A stretch of 64,000 nt of DNA from Alnus glutinosa (GCF_958979055.1 NC_084886.1:9335654-9399653), one strand, 5' to 3'; positions 11,858 to 27,798 are shown, counted from the stretch's first letter. A program made the numbers and translations. Notes: a model not told the origin generated them from the letters alone.

Positions 11858-13352
11858 GGGAAACTACAATTTACCCATGATGTTTACACTAATCTACAAT
11901 TTTTGGTACTAATGTTTAGATTGTTTCAATTGTACTCAAGAAAGTTGCAAAAATTTTACAATCCACCAAATTCCGTCCAATTACTCCGTCTGATGAGACG
12001 GAAATGCACTCATGGGCATGGCACGTGCGTTTTTGAAACAAAATGGATTGAAATGCCCTTATTTAAAACGTTGCGTTTAGGTTGGTTCACTTCATTGTTG
12101 CGATCTGAGCCTTTAACACCTGCAGTTCATCCCTATCTCTCGATCCCTCTTCTCTTATCTGCTACAATGAAGACGTCAATGACGAGTTTCACACTCGAAA
12201 ACTTTCATCATTGATGGTGGGGCTTGTCCTTTGGGTGGTGGCGAAATCATACTAGTACGTGGGATATGCTCCTTCCTTATGCCAAGGCCGCCTATATCAG
12301 TTCGATAAATAGATCGACAGGATGTTCACCTTTGAGATTGTGACTGGTTTCAAACATCGGCATCCAATCGATCTAGTACGTGGGATATGTTTTCAAATAC
12401 CTCCAATATCTACCGCAGGTGCCAAAGAAGAATGAGAAGAAGCAAAAAAGAACATAACCTCCGATATGATAAACAGAATAAAACCAAACAGAATATATAT
12501 ATATATATGGTTAATTACTGTATATAAATCTTGAAATTAGTGTGGATTTACTGGCTTGATTCTTGTTTTTGTTGTTTAGTGTTTAGTCTTTGTGCTCTGT
12601 TTTGGGGGGTCTAAAACAAAGCATGGTCTTTTCGACTCTCGTGGGCCTCCAAAGAATGCCGGGACTTGTCATCCTCTACGCCAGCATCGTCAAGAAGAAA
12701 TGGGTCATCAACTCGGCCTTCATGGCCCTCTACGCCTTCGCCAAAGTTTAGGAGGACCCTTTGCGTTGAAGTATGTGGGGGGATGATAGTTGTGTTTTCT
12801 GTTGGAGTGGAATGGAAAGCAGACAACATTTGTTTTTCAACTGTAGCTACTGTTTGAGATTATGGAGGGAAGGCATGAACATATGCAATGTTCTTAATTC
12901 TCCAACTGTCTGGGAGGAGCTGGTTGAGTTGGAAAAGAGGGAATAAAAGAATAAGTCTCTCAAGGCTAACATCTGTAGATTGGTGCTGAGTGCTACGATG
13001 TACAACATTTGGAGAAACCTCAATGAGCTTAAATATGGCAATCATCCCAAAACAGAGGAGCAACTGATGCAAAAAATCTTCTGAGAAGTTCGTACTCAGG
13101 TCCTGGGAAAAGGCAGATTCAAGAAGATTACTGAGAATATGGATCTTTGTAGAAATTGGAGTATAAAGGAAGAGATCTTGGTTTGATAGTGTTAGATGCT
13201 ATCTTGTCCTTGCCTTCTAGTAGTTTTGTCTAGTTTATTCTGTAGAGTCAGCTTGGCTTGGTTTTTCTGCAGTTTTACTGTGAGTTTTGGCTTTTGCTCA
13301 TATGCAGTTTTTGTTAAGGAAGAGATGACGCATGCACGTACGGGACGAGTTG

Positions 13353-13383
<31 letters not shown>

Positions 13384-13621
13384 TTTAATTTTACTAAAAC
13401 AGTGCGTTTTGTGAAGAAATGAGGACATTTTCGGGAAGTTAGAACTAAAAACACACATGCCGCTCACGTGGGTGCATTTCCGTCTCATCGGACTGAGCAA
13501 TTGGACGGAAGGGGGTGGATTACAAATTTTTGCAACTTTTTTCGGTGCAATTGAAGCAATCTAAACATTGGTACTAGGATTGCAAATTGATGTAAACATC
13601 AGGGGGAAATTGTTGTTTCCC
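11858..13621. mobile_element. Mutator-like (MULE-type) non-autonomous element
   Basis: The ends form long inverted repeats: about 170 bp at 11858-12030 matches the reverse complement of 13440-13621 at roughly 80%, beginning GGGAAAC...ACAATTT. Similar A-rich flanks (AATAAAAGAAA at 11847-11857, AATAAAGGAAA just past the right end) look like a 9-11 bp target-site duplication, typical of Mutator elements. The paralogous segment at 830-860 shows the uninterrupted site. No transposase is visible; the interior holds an L1 fragment. Confidence 0.7.
12590..13345 (+). mobile_element. L1 LINE 3' fragment nested in the MULE-type element
   Basis: The plus strand encodes broken pieces of the L1 zf-RVT domain and C-terminus (around 12780-12870 and 12890-13185), including LSATMYNIWRNLNE, the same C-terminal motif as in the L1 at 1-544. 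5' truncated. Whether it inserted into the element or was captured by it cannot be told here. Confidence 0.7.
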
Positions 13622-14545
13622 CTAAAATAAAGGAAAAATAAAATAATCACACTTCTAACTAGTTCTAGCGTGCGTAAGGACTTACGTACGTCGGCCAATC
13701 TTATAGCGCCATTTTCCACCCTCGTGCCTCTGCCTAGCCTTAACGTGCCCATGGTTCTCCAACGCCTTCTCTGCTAATGTTACTGATTTATGGGTTTAGT
13801 GTTTTATTTTTATTTTTTTTTAATAATTAATTTTTACTTTCACATTATTAAATTAAATGATAGCCATATAATAATTTATTAAATAACATTATTAATTGAG
13901 TCAAAGGCTTACTTCTTATGGACTGTATATCTTATTAGTAATTAAGAAAGGGTGATATCCCTAATTCGTGTTCAATTTATATTGACACAAAAGACATAAA
14001 TAAAAAGTCTTATACCGCTTCTTCAACATGAATAAGTAAAGGCATTCAAACCTCAACTAATAATGTGATAAAGTACTTAAATAGAATAACGAAAGTAGAT
14101 AGCTAAAACAAATAATGAATTGTAGGTTTTTTATATGGTACTATTCTTGAAACCGACTTGCAAGAGAAGAGTACTACATAATATATATACACATAATTAA
14201 GATTGTACTTAATTAAGTCATGTGAAATTAACACTTGGAATCATAACAATGAGTAGTTAAAATAGGAAAAAATAATTTTATTTTTTTATTTTTAGCTAAA
14301 ATGGAAAGAATTTGAGCAGTATGTGGATGCTCTTATGTTGGTGATGAAATTGTTAAAATTGCTCGTTCAAATATTCCCTAAACTTGATTGCAAATTCATA
14401 ACCATTCGTCCTTAAAAACAACACAAAACGAAATGGATTTGAATTTGAAGAAGTGGATGCATGCGTACCAGAACTCCATCTGGTATGGTTTGAGCAGTGT
14501 CACTATAAATTGGTTGTCTTGGTCAACTAAATGGTGGAGACAACT

Positions 14546-14577
<32 letters not shown>

Positions 14578-15716
14578 GAGGATCAAGTTTCATCGTCTAC
14601 AATTATTTGTTTGAATTTGAAAGAATTTGTATATGTAATTGTGAGAGACCACTTATAAAACTTATTTGACCAAATAAAAATTAGGCTGCTCAATCACTTA
14701 TCCAGTCAGATAGGCTTTATAATAGTCTTTCACAATTACCTGCCTGAATTATCTTAAATTCGGGCTAATAATTGTAGATAATCCTAATCCGTGATTGAAA
14801 AGAGTGCCACCCTAAAATATTTTAAAAATATCTTTAGTGGGGGTGTGCCTAGAGCATCATAATATTATAATATTTCTTGACATTAGTGCATACATATTAA
14901 ATGTATGTTTTATGTTGTACATATTAGTCTGAGTATGAACGTTTCTATTTCAAGGTCATGATTTAAAGTTTGTGCACATAACAATGTATATGAACTCAAT
15001 GTTGGCATGCCTTTTACAATTTTAAATAATGTGGAATTATGTACACTGTAAATATATCAACTTTAAATTCTAACCATGAAATAGATTTGAAATGGAGAAG
15101 ATCTTATTCTGTATTTTGTATGTGTATATGTGCTTCATGAACAATCAATAGCATATATGTATTTGAAAAATGTTACTTACTAAAAAAGTGGCATGTTATC
15201 GAGGCAGTCAAAACAATTTATTTCAAAAGGCTTTTTCTTTATTTTTAGGGTTAAATATTTTTTTGGTACAGTGGTTTGAAAACTTTATTTTTTGGTACCT
15301 TAGTTTCAATTTGTTTCACAGATGATACCTGAATTTTGAGAAAGTACGGATTTGGTACCTCCGTCTATTTTTCTGTCCAAAATTTAACGGACTGCCACTT
15401 GTCTAGTCTAAGATGTTGACACATGTCACAATCTAAAAAAATTAAAAAATGAAAAATGAAAATGTTTAAAAATTAATAAAAAATAAAAAACTTCAAATTT
15501 TTTTTTTTTTTTTAAAAAAAGATTGAAAGAAAAAAGAGGCGTGGCTAGCCACTCATATTTTGGAAGGAAGAAAAAAAAAAGAAAAAGGTGAGGGTTTTGG
15601 CCGAACCATCCCAAGGGCCACTATACCGGCTGGCTTGGGGTGGCCGACCAACCCCCGTGGCCCTTTGGAATGGTTCGGCCACACTAAAGGCCAAAACTCT
15701 CTAAAAAATAAAAAAA

Positions 15717-15749
<33 letters not shown>

Positions 15750-15928
15750 ATGAGGATTTTGGCTCTTGGGAGTAGCCGAACCAAGGTAATATGTCATCAT
15801 TTGAATGGGTAACAATTTTTCACACTGTTCAATACAAAAAAAAAAAAAAAAACAAAAAAAAACAAAAAAACAAAAAAAGCCCTTAATTTACATAATTTAA
15901 AAATGTACAATTTTGAAGAAACTGTAGG

Positions 15929-15968
<40 letters not shown>

Positions 15969-16416
15969 GATCAATAACTGTAGGGAATTCTTAGCTGCTT
16001 GCATTCAATATATTTGATATGATGGTGAGATAAAGAGTTGGATTAAACATAGAAAAGAAATACTAGCAGTTGAATTAGACCATGGTTGGGGTCATGGCAA
16101 TTGGTACCCAGGTTTTTGGATCCCCAATTCAATCAAATCTTTGAGTACCTCTAGGCCGGTCGTGACACACAAAGGACCAAGCTCTCTCAAGGGCGGTTGA
16201 ATGAGCTGATCTGGTTGTCAGCGGACAAGGGTGGACTGCCAAAACATCTATCATTACTTAATGATTGAGTTGAACATCGCAAACAAAGATCTTATTACTG
16301 AGCCAAATATCTGTGTTCTGATCTTCAAGAACCATCATAACACTCTAATAGAACATATATTATTCCGAGCAGTCAAGATCTCAACACACTTCAAACATAA
16401 TATTGACAAAGTCTGA
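13622..16416. repeat. Duplicated non-coding segment (copy 2) with insertions
   Basis: Copy of 840-2830. Extra DNA at about 15200-16100 has no counterpart there. It includes an AT-rich element-like end ('ggttaaatattttttt' near 15249), A-rich tracts at 15717-15747 and 15835-15875, and a (TA)n run at 15933-15964. No credible gene: the short open frames here are low-complexity. Confidence 0.7.
14546..14577 (+). repeat. Poly(G) tract of about 31 bases
   Basis: A nearly uninterrupted G run where the duplicate copy (about 1708-1732) has only short G runs in ordinary sequence. It could form a G-quadruplex. Its length may be a sequencing or assembly artefact. Confidence 0.9.
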
Positions 16417-16456
16417 TGGGGATTCAAGTTATTGAGACGCAACAAAAGGCCTGTGC

Positions 16457-19599
<3,143 letters not shown>

Positions 19600-19733
19600 T
19601 TATTTCTTTCTTTGCTTTCTACACCAACAGCAGCAGAAACCCAAGTTGATCGATTAGAAAGGATCTTGCGAAAGCTGTAACAGCGATTGGTAAGTGGCAG
19701 CGGGGCGGGGTCAAAGAACTATCCCCATCGTAC

Positions 19734-19753
19734 GTACGTAAGGACCTACGTCA
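19734..19753 (-). promoter_or_regulatory. as-1/ocs-like TGACG palindrome, copy B promoter
   Basis: In gene orientation TGACGTAGGTCCTTACGTAC, identical to copy A's element, with a CCAAT-type motif just upstream and an extra ACGT repeat. It lies 135 bp before the ATG. Function is inferred from resemblance to TGA-bZIP target sites. Confidence 0.55.
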
Positions 19754-20912
19754 GCCAATTATATTAGATTAATGCCACATATCCTCTGGTTTCCTTTTCT
19801 TCTGTTCTTCTAAAATTAAAGTAATTATAATTACATTTAAATTTATAATAGATTACTATTAAATTTGGATTCAATAATAAATTACTATTAAATTTTGATC
19901 AAATAGTAATTTTAAGAGTCACATTAATTTTAAAAAAAATTTCTGAATATCTTTTTGATAAGATTTTTTTAATAGAAAAATGATATCTGTCACAAGTAAT
20001 GTTATATATACTCTCATTTTTTCATACTTATTTCTCTATACCTTTAGGTGGTGTGGTTTTTAAAACTATTATTAGTTTTGATATGAATTTTTATTGAATT
20101 TTAATTTAATTGTAATTTTAAAAGTTATCAAAAAATGTGAATAAGTGAGAGTGTATATAACATTACTCATTTGTCACACCATATCATAACTATTGATTTT
20201 TTGTTTTTATTTAAATAATAACACAACATAAATTGGTTAAGCTCTAGTTTTGTGATATCTATTTTTAAAAAAATACATAAAAATAAATAAATAAAGACAA
20301 AAATGATGAATAATTGTGTTATGAAGTAGCCAAATATCATTGGCTTTTGGATTCGAAGCATAACTCTTGTATATGAGACTTTGTGAACACATAAATCTAA
20401 TCGTTTGATCTGTCCTAACACAAGCATCCAGTAAATGGGGCGACATTTGAAGCTTTGAGGGCGATTGAAGATAGGACAAATGAAGGAAGCTCCCCAACAA
20501 AAATATTTTTATAATATCTATAGAGGGGTGTGTTTAGGGGCAAAAATGCGAATGCAATTATTAGTAAAATTCGCATCTACATAATGCAGTTATCATTTAT
20601 ATAAGTGTTCATATCATGTGATTTTTATCCGCAGTCACGTGCTTATTGAATCTATTAAATGCGATTTGTTTTAGGCCTTGACGATTCATTTTGGGCCTTG
20701 TTATAGTAAATACAAAAAATGCATTATCTATAGTTGAACACTATTATTCATATATATTACACTTGCTAATTATTTAATTTTGTCAAGAAATTTCTATCAT
20801 ACATTATTTAACTTCTTGCATCATCTATTTAATAATTTGTAAAGGGAAAAAAAAAAAATTAAGAAACCACTATCCACATATGAGATTATACCCAAAATAA
20901 AAATTTAATTTT
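19754..20912. other. AT-rich intergenic DNA shared with 35090-36060
   Basis: No gene. It is the upstream flank of copy B and aligns along its length with the flank upstream of the relic at 34400-34891, ending at 'aaaatttaatt', where the pararetrovirus fossil begins. Confidence 0.7.
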
Positions 20913-23900
20913 ACATATCTGATTCATAAGGTAATTGAACAACATGATTCTTTCTATGCCAAAAAGCATTTGAAATGTTAGCACAAATATCTGATTCTAT
21001 TTTTTCTTGAAAATTTTTAATTTTTTGTTTTAATAAAGGATCCTTTAATTGTTCTTCTATTCTTTTGTGTTTTAAATCTTGTCTTAAGAACATTATTTGT
21101 TTTTCTTTTCTGCTTCTTATTTGTTTATTAATATCTTGAAATATGGAAATATCTTTTAGTATATTAATATCTTTAGTCATTGGTGGTAAAATAAATTTAA
21201 ATAGAATTTTCTTTCCCATAATTTCAGTACTAATTCCTTCTTCTGTTTTTATAAAAGGATCAAGTAAAGCTAAAAAAGGATTTCCTAATATTATTCTAGA
21301 GGTAATATCTTTTACTAAAATAAACGTGGTTTTAAAACATATTCCATCATTACATATATGAGCATTAGGTATTTTATATTCTATATTTAATCTTGTTCCA
21401 CTAGCTTAATGTAATTTTTCAGTTGTTTTTTCATAATATTTTGTAGGTATAATTCCTTCTTGAATACAATTCATATCTGCGCCTGAATCTAATAATGCTA
21501 TGGTTGTAATTTGAAATTCAGCATTAATAATTAAAGTAACTTCAACATACCATTTTTGAAAGATTATTCTATCTATAAGATTAATGAATAATTCTTTATC
21601 TATTGAATCATGTTTAGTATTATCATTATTTTTGATTTTATCATCCTGTATAATCTTTTTGGTATGCTGTTCTTCTGATTGTAATGTTATAATTTCTTGT
21701 ACTAATTGTTCATTAGAGATCTTGAAATTATTTTCTAATTCTTTTATCTCTTGTTTTATTTTATTAATTTCAAATTTTAAATCTGGACCTGTAGTAGGAT
21801 GTTTCTCTTGTTTAAATCTTTTAGAGACATCGATAAGATTATAATTTATGTCATTAGCAATAATCTTCTCTTTTTGAACAATTTCAGATAAGTATTTTAT
21901 TTTTGTTTCTGGATCTTCAATTTGATTTATTAATTCCAATATTATTATTTCTTCTTTTGTTATAGTATTTATATCTTTTCTACACGCATTTTTATTATTG
22001 TAGAAACATAATCTTATTTTATTATTAAAATATTCATCATTTTGAGATATAATATTGTTATTATTAATTTGTAATAATTCTTCAGGTTTAGATAATACAT
22101 CTAAGAGTTGGGATTTAGCTATAAGTTTTTTATTTTTTATTTTGAAATTATAATAACTAATTTGACCAAATTTGTAATATAAAGTTTTAGAACTTTTTGT
22201 CTTATAAGGTTTGTATGATCTTATCTTCTTTTTATGAAACTTATACTTGATGGATGATGCTATTAAAGAAATAAAACAATTTAGAAAACTATTTTGATAA
22301 TTTAGAAAACTATTTTGATAAAAAGATCCTAATTCTTTTTTATCATATTTCTTATCCTTAAAATGATTTGTTAATCTTAAATCATAAATCATACATAAAT
22401 TTAATTCTATATGTTTTAATACATTAATAATTCTTTTATATATGCGACTCATACAATTTATACAATCATTGTGACAATTATTAAATTTTTCTTTAACCTT
22501 ATGGGCAAAATAATCTATAAATCTTTCTTTCCAAAAGGGGATTCTATTATTCATTTTGATTAATAATTCTAGAAAAAAGACATCTTTATACCGCTTAAAA
22601 TCTGTTGCAGAAAGGTATTTTAAATGTTTTAAATTTTTATAAATATTTTTCTTATATCTTAAAACATCTTTTATAGACTGATTTGAAACAATATTAGATA
22701 TTTGATAATCTGATTTATTAGGACATTTATAAACAATATTCGTTATTATCATTATATTATGTAAGATATCTGAAATTTCATATTCTGATAAATCATCTAT
22801 ATTCCAATTATGCAAAACATTAACTATGTAAACATTTCTTATATTAGCTTTTAATCCTAATTCTTCAAATTGTATATCAGGAGGTTTAGGATACCAATTA
22901 TGAATTATAGAAGTATATGTAACATAATTTCCTTTATGATTATTCCTAAGTATTATTCCACTATCATTTCTATTTTCTAAAATCATTCTGTTTAGATCTA
23001 GATCTTTAGATCGTAACTTATCAATGACTAATTCTGTTTCAGAATCTTCTTGTGAAATTTCCAAAATTTCACTATGATTAGAAGTATACACATGATTTTT
23101 ATTCTCTTGATTTGGAATTTTAGGAATTTCTTCTAATAATTCTGTATCATTTATTTTAAAAGAAAATTGTAAATTCGGAGGAGTTTCATATAATAAAAGT
23201 CTTTCAGTTTCTTTTTCTTGATTTTTAATTTTTAATGGATTTATATGATTTTCAATTCTGCTTGATTTGTTATTAAAATCTTTTATACAAGTATTTGGAA
23301 AATCATTTTGTAATGCAATATTATTATCAGAACTATCTTTCATAAGAGAAGAAATAACTAATTGTGATTCTTTATGAATAAGGCTTAATGATTCATTAGA
23401 AGTATTTTCTTTATGAATAATTTTATTAGGTAAAGGACTAATTTCATTAGGTGAAGGATTATTATTCATATTTTTATCATCATTAAGACTTATTACTTTA
23501 AGAGGAGAAACAATTATTTGTGATTCTAGGTGTGTGGGGGATGTAGATTCAGAAGGAGAGTATTCTTTAATGATTTGACTATTTTCAATTCTATCTGTGG
23601 TATTATCTTTTCTAATATTAATCTCTTCATAATTATGCTCAAACCAGGGGAAGAAATATATATCTGTTCTTAATTCATTCATATGATTATACCATCTAGT
23701 TCTTATATTATTCTGTTCTATTTGTGAAAATTTAGTAAAAAACCATTTTCTCTTATCATCATTTTCAGGAGACATAAAATATTTTCGTATTTTATCTTTA
23801 TTTATTTCATAATTTCTATTTAACTCATCTCTAATTTTCATCATAATTTCAAAATCTTTCATAACTCTATTCTCTCCATTATTTCTGACGTTCCTTTTAT

Positions 23901-23964
23901 TACTATCAACTAAAGAAGGCCTATGAGACCTAGAGGAAGAGTTCCTAAAGGTTGAATCCATCAT
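20911..23964 (-). mobile_element. Caulimovirid fossil: capsid-like to aspartic protease region
   Basis: A long open stretch of 852 codons (21406-23964) followed by a shorter continuation (20911-21219). It has a low-complexity, Asn/Ile/Lys-rich N-terminal half, a capsid-like middle, a coiled-coil-like region rich in Glu/Lys, and a retropepsin-type protease start (LLDSGADMNC). Part of the viral polyprotein. Fossil, broken. Confidence 0.75.
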
Positions 23965-24069
23965 TTGTTTTAATATTCTAAGTTTTCAATAATCAATACG
24001 AACTCTATCGGGACCACTGCCGGGACCACCCTAAACGCTCTCCTGGCTAACCGGGCTGACCAACGGACT

Positions 24070-25174
24070 CACGCTAAACCAACGCTAGCAGTTCAGACCT
24101 ATCCAAATGAATCAAGAATTATTAGAATATTGCAAAAAAGAAATCCAAGACTTATTACAAAAAGGTCTAATAAGGAAAAGTAAATCTCCTTGGAGTTGTT
24201 CAGCCTTTTATGTCCAGAAAAATGCCGAATTAGAAAGAGGAGCCCCTAGATTAGTTATAAATTATAAATCTTTAAATGAAGCTCTAAAATGGATAAGATA
24301 TCCAATTCCCAATAAAAAAGATTTACTTTCAAGATTATATGATGCTACTATATTTTCAAAATTTGATATGAAGAGTGGAAATTGGCAAATTCAAATAGAT
24401 AAAAATGATAGATATAAAACTGCTTTTACAGTCCCTTTTGGACACTATGAATGGAATGTCATGCCTTTTGGATTAAAAAATGCTCCTAGTGAATTTCAAA
24501 ATATTATGAATGATATTTTCACTCCTTTTTCCGATTTCTCCATTGTATATATTGATAATGTCTTAATTTTCTCAAAATCAATAGAACAACATTGGAAACA
24601 TTTACATACTTTTGTCCAAATCATAAAGAATAATGGATTAGTAGTTTCACCTACTAAAATTAGTTTATTTCAGAATAATATTCGTTTTCTTGGTCATAAT
24701 ATTGTTCAGAATACTATTACCCCCATAAATAGGTCATTACAATTTGCAGATAAATTTCCTGATGAAATAAAAGACAAGAATCAGTTACAAAGATTTCTAG
24801 GAAGCTTAAATTATATTTCTGATTATTATGAAAATCTTAGAATCATTTGTAAACCACTTTATCAACGATTACAAAAAGATCCTCCTCCTTGGTCTAATCA
24901 ACACACAGAAGTTGTTAAGCAGGTTAAAAAACATGTTAAAGTCCTTCCTTGTTTAGGTCTTCATTCTCCTAATACTTTCAAAATTGTTGAAACTGATGCC
25001 TCAGAAATAGGATATGGAGGTATCCTTAAGCAAAAAACTTCTAATTCAAAAGAACAATTAGTCCGTTATCATTCTGGCATATGGAATACTGCACAACAAA
25101 ATTATAGTACTATTAAAAAAGAAATTCCAGCGGAAATTCTACAGAAAATTCCTCAACGGATTCAATCCGGATAA
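24070..25174 (+). mobile_element. Caulimovirid fossil: reverse transcriptase and RNase H start
   Basis: An open stretch of 355 codons holds most of a caulimovirid RT (SKSPWSC..FYV, RLVINYKSLN, MPFGLKNAPSEFQNIMNDIF, FLGHNI) followed by the connection to RNase H (IVETDASEIGYGG). It lies head to head with the protease block. Fossil, broken. Confidence 0.85.
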
Positions 25175-25320
25175 TAATAATAGTATGAAGACTTTTTGAA
25201 GAATCATTTATGAAGATGCATTATGAGCCGTATTATTTTGAGATGCCCTTGAAAAGATGCAAGACATTGAATGAAGACAACTTTGATGAATGATATCAGC
25301 CGACACAAGAGACAAGAGAA

Positions 25321-25680
25321 TCAGACTCTATTTGAATATTCTAATAATTTGTTACAAAGGGGAGAAGGTAGGATACTAGTTTCAGCTCCAAAAAGCTTCC
25401 ACCATTTATCAAACCATAGAGACAAATTTTTGATTTCATGAATTTTATCAAAGGTAAAAAACCAAGAATGTTGATAACGATTATTCTGAAGGAAAAAGGT
25501 ATTATACCAAGCTTTTTGATAATCAAAATAATTATAAGTTTGAGGAACAAATGGTTGAGTAAATCTTTTTCCTTGCCAAGGGTTATGACTCCACTGAACA
25601 GGAGAAAGAACATTTTTAATAGTGCATTTGGAGAAAGCAATCCTTTTATGATCAGGATCATATTTGCAAGGGGTGTGTGA
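25321..25680 (-). mobile_element. Caulimovirid fossil: probable second-ORF piece
   Basis: The minus strand encodes a Trp/Tyr/Phe-rich segment (TYNYFDYQKAWYNTFF, then WFDKWWKLFG...ILPSP). It resembles the protein of unknown function encoded downstream of the polyprotein in florendovirus-like elements, but I rely on memory of that family. The bases between 25175 and 25320 look like viral non-coding DNA. Confidence 0.5.
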
Positions 25681-26330
25681 TATATATATATTGTAAAGGG
25701 TATGCGGAATAACCGCAACCGAATGCAAACTGCTATCTGCATTCGAATAGTAATTTTTGTTAACCACGAATGTAGATTGTGGTATTCCTAGTGCCTAGAG
25801 TATCAGAACAATAAAACAAATTAATGGTATATAATATTTCTTGACAGTAATGCATACATATTAAATATGTGTTTTATTATGCGGTATTTTGAAGTAAGTG
25901 TATGCGTGGTTCCAAGGCTTGGATTCCCAATTCAACCAAACCACTGAGTAGCTAGGCCGGCCCTGACAGTTACCACTCACCAGATCATCTCATTCAACAG
26001 AAAGCTTGGTCCTTCACTCCTTTGTGGCTTTGTCTATCACGGCCGGCCTAGTATTCAATGACTTGGTTGAAATCAAATGTTGAAATCTATCCCGTCCATT
26101 CTTTTACTTTGTGTCAAACTTTAAGCTTAATTACTTTGTGTACAATTTCTCTGCAAACATTGGATATCGCAAACAAATATTTGATAACTGAACCAAACCT
26201 GATCTTCATTAAAAATAACATTCTAATAGAACATAAACTATTCCGAGCACAGTTCTTGAACGTACACAACGCACTTCAGTTATAATATTAATAAAGTTAT
26301 TGAGACACTACAGCAGAAAGCCAGTTGTGC
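25681..26330. other. Downstream flank of copy C, no gene seen
   Basis: Matches 36060-37162 (minus the hAT insertion there) and 6130-6590. It includes the pre-insertion site of that hAT element at 25852-25866. Confidence 0.7.
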
Positions 26331-27769
26331 TTAAGCAGCTTTCCATGAAGAAAGCGGTGGAGTTTCAGAAGTCTTCCAAGTCGCAATTCCACTAGAATAT
26401 CTATCACCCTTAACAACGTCCTCTGAAGCAAACGATTCAAGTTCAGCCATTTCTTCTGGTGTGAGTTTGACAGACAGAGCTCCAATGTTTTGATTGAAGT
26501 TTTCAATCTTGGTGGTTCCTGGAATGGGACACACGTCATTCCCTTGGTGATGAACCCAGGCCAGTGCTAGCTGTGATGGGGTGCATCCCTTCCTCGTTGC
26601 CATTTCATTAACACGCTCAAATATGGTTTTGTTATGCTCAATATTTTCAGGATGGAATCTTGGTATCAACTGCAAGCAATGACATGAATACAACATACAT
26701 CAGCTGAGGTACGGTACGTGTTGGTTCATATATATTGAGTGTAATTTTAGCAAACCATTGAGCATCTAGAATGTTGACTACTGAAGAAATTTAAAGTATG
26801 AGGTCACCAGCAACTGATTGTTCATAATCTTTTCAACAGCCTTAATCCCTGACGAAAAGAATCCTCGCGCTAGAGGACTGTATGCAACAATCCCAATGCC
26901 CAGTTCCCTGACAAATTGAAATTTGGATTTTGATTATTCTCGGCTTGACAACCTCCAAAAAAGGAAATGTAATTAATTGATCGGTGCCTCACCTGCAAGT
27001 AGGAATAATTTCTTCCTCGACATCTCTAGACCACAAAGACCACTCAAGCTGCACAGCTGTAATTGGATGAACTGCATGCGCTCTTCTGATGGTCGAAGCA
27101 GAGGCCTCGGACATACCAATGTACTTGATTTTACCTTCTTCAACTAGTTTCTTCAGTTCCCCAATCTGTAGTAGATCATACACAAGAAAATAATTGCTTA
27201 ATTCATCCTGTGGTTTACAAAGGGTAGTCTAAGTACGGGGGATGAGCGGGTAAAAGATGCGAGGAACGAACCGTGACTTCGATGGGAAGGCTGGTGTCGA
27301 CGCGGTGCTGGTAGTAGAGATCGATGCAATCCAATTGGAGGCGCTTCAAGCTGGCCTCACAGGCCGCTCTTACATATGTCGGATCGCCACGTGTCTCCCA
27401 CTTACCGTCCGCATAGCTAATTCCGAACTTAGTTGCCAATTCCACCTTCTCTCTCACCCCTCCCTTCAAAGCCTGCGGCCCAAGAAATGAAAACTAAGAA
27501 CAAAATAACGAACGAAAAAAAAAAGAAAGAAGAGAAGGACATGGGACCTTTCCGAGAAGGATTTCATTGGTGAAGGGGCCGTAGATATCGGAGGTGTCGA
27601 GGAAGGTGACGCCGGAGTGGACGGCATGGTGGATGAGAGCGATCATGTCTTCTTCGGGCTTGGGAAGGCCATAGAAGGCGGCGGACATGCCCATGCAGCC
27701 GAGGCCCTGTGCTGACACCTCCAAGCCCTGTGAACCCAGCTTTATCCTCCCCACTCTTCCGGCCTCCAT
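26331..27769 (-). CDS. Aldo-keto reductase, AKR13-like (copy C)
   Basis: Model: complement(join(26331..26669, 26808..26907, 26993..27165, 27272..27472, 27548..27769)), 344 codons. Start [11 protein letters not shown]; exon 1 has one extra residue (MSAAFYG) compared with A and B, shared with D. Tetrad kept: Asp58, Tyr63, Lys89 (ATKFG), His130 (YYQHRVD). The normal exon-4 donor seen in D is gone: about 84 bp around it is absent, and the new edge CTG|GTGACC gives a donor 3 nt earlier in phase, so the protein would lack one Lys before LIPRF. Intron 4 is only 138 bp. Otherwise close to D. Probably functional if the new donor is used. Confidence 0.82.
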
Positions 27770-27798
27770 TTCTTCCTTTCTACAAACAACAGCTGCTA

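Larger units (their letters stand above)
20913..25680. mobile_element. Endogenous pararetrovirus (Caulimoviridae) fossil cluster
   Basis: Three blocks of viral coding sequence in alternating orientation: capsid/protease region on minus (20913-24000), reverse transcriptase/RNase H on plus (about 24070-25174), and a third piece on minus (25321-25680). No LTRs and no integrase, as expected for Caulimoviridae. The paralogous block has the uninterrupted site at about 36050-36058. The boundaries fall in a (TA)-rich run, a setting reported as favoured by florendoviruses, to which the proteins also look closest. Genus is uncertain. Broken and rearranged; it cannot be a working genome. Inserted after the block duplication. 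Confidence 0.85.

Noticed and set aside
14388-14593. Open frames ending in poly-Gly or containing poly-Pro
   Set aside because: Produced by the poly(G) tract; the duplicate copy at about 1570-1740 does not preserve them.
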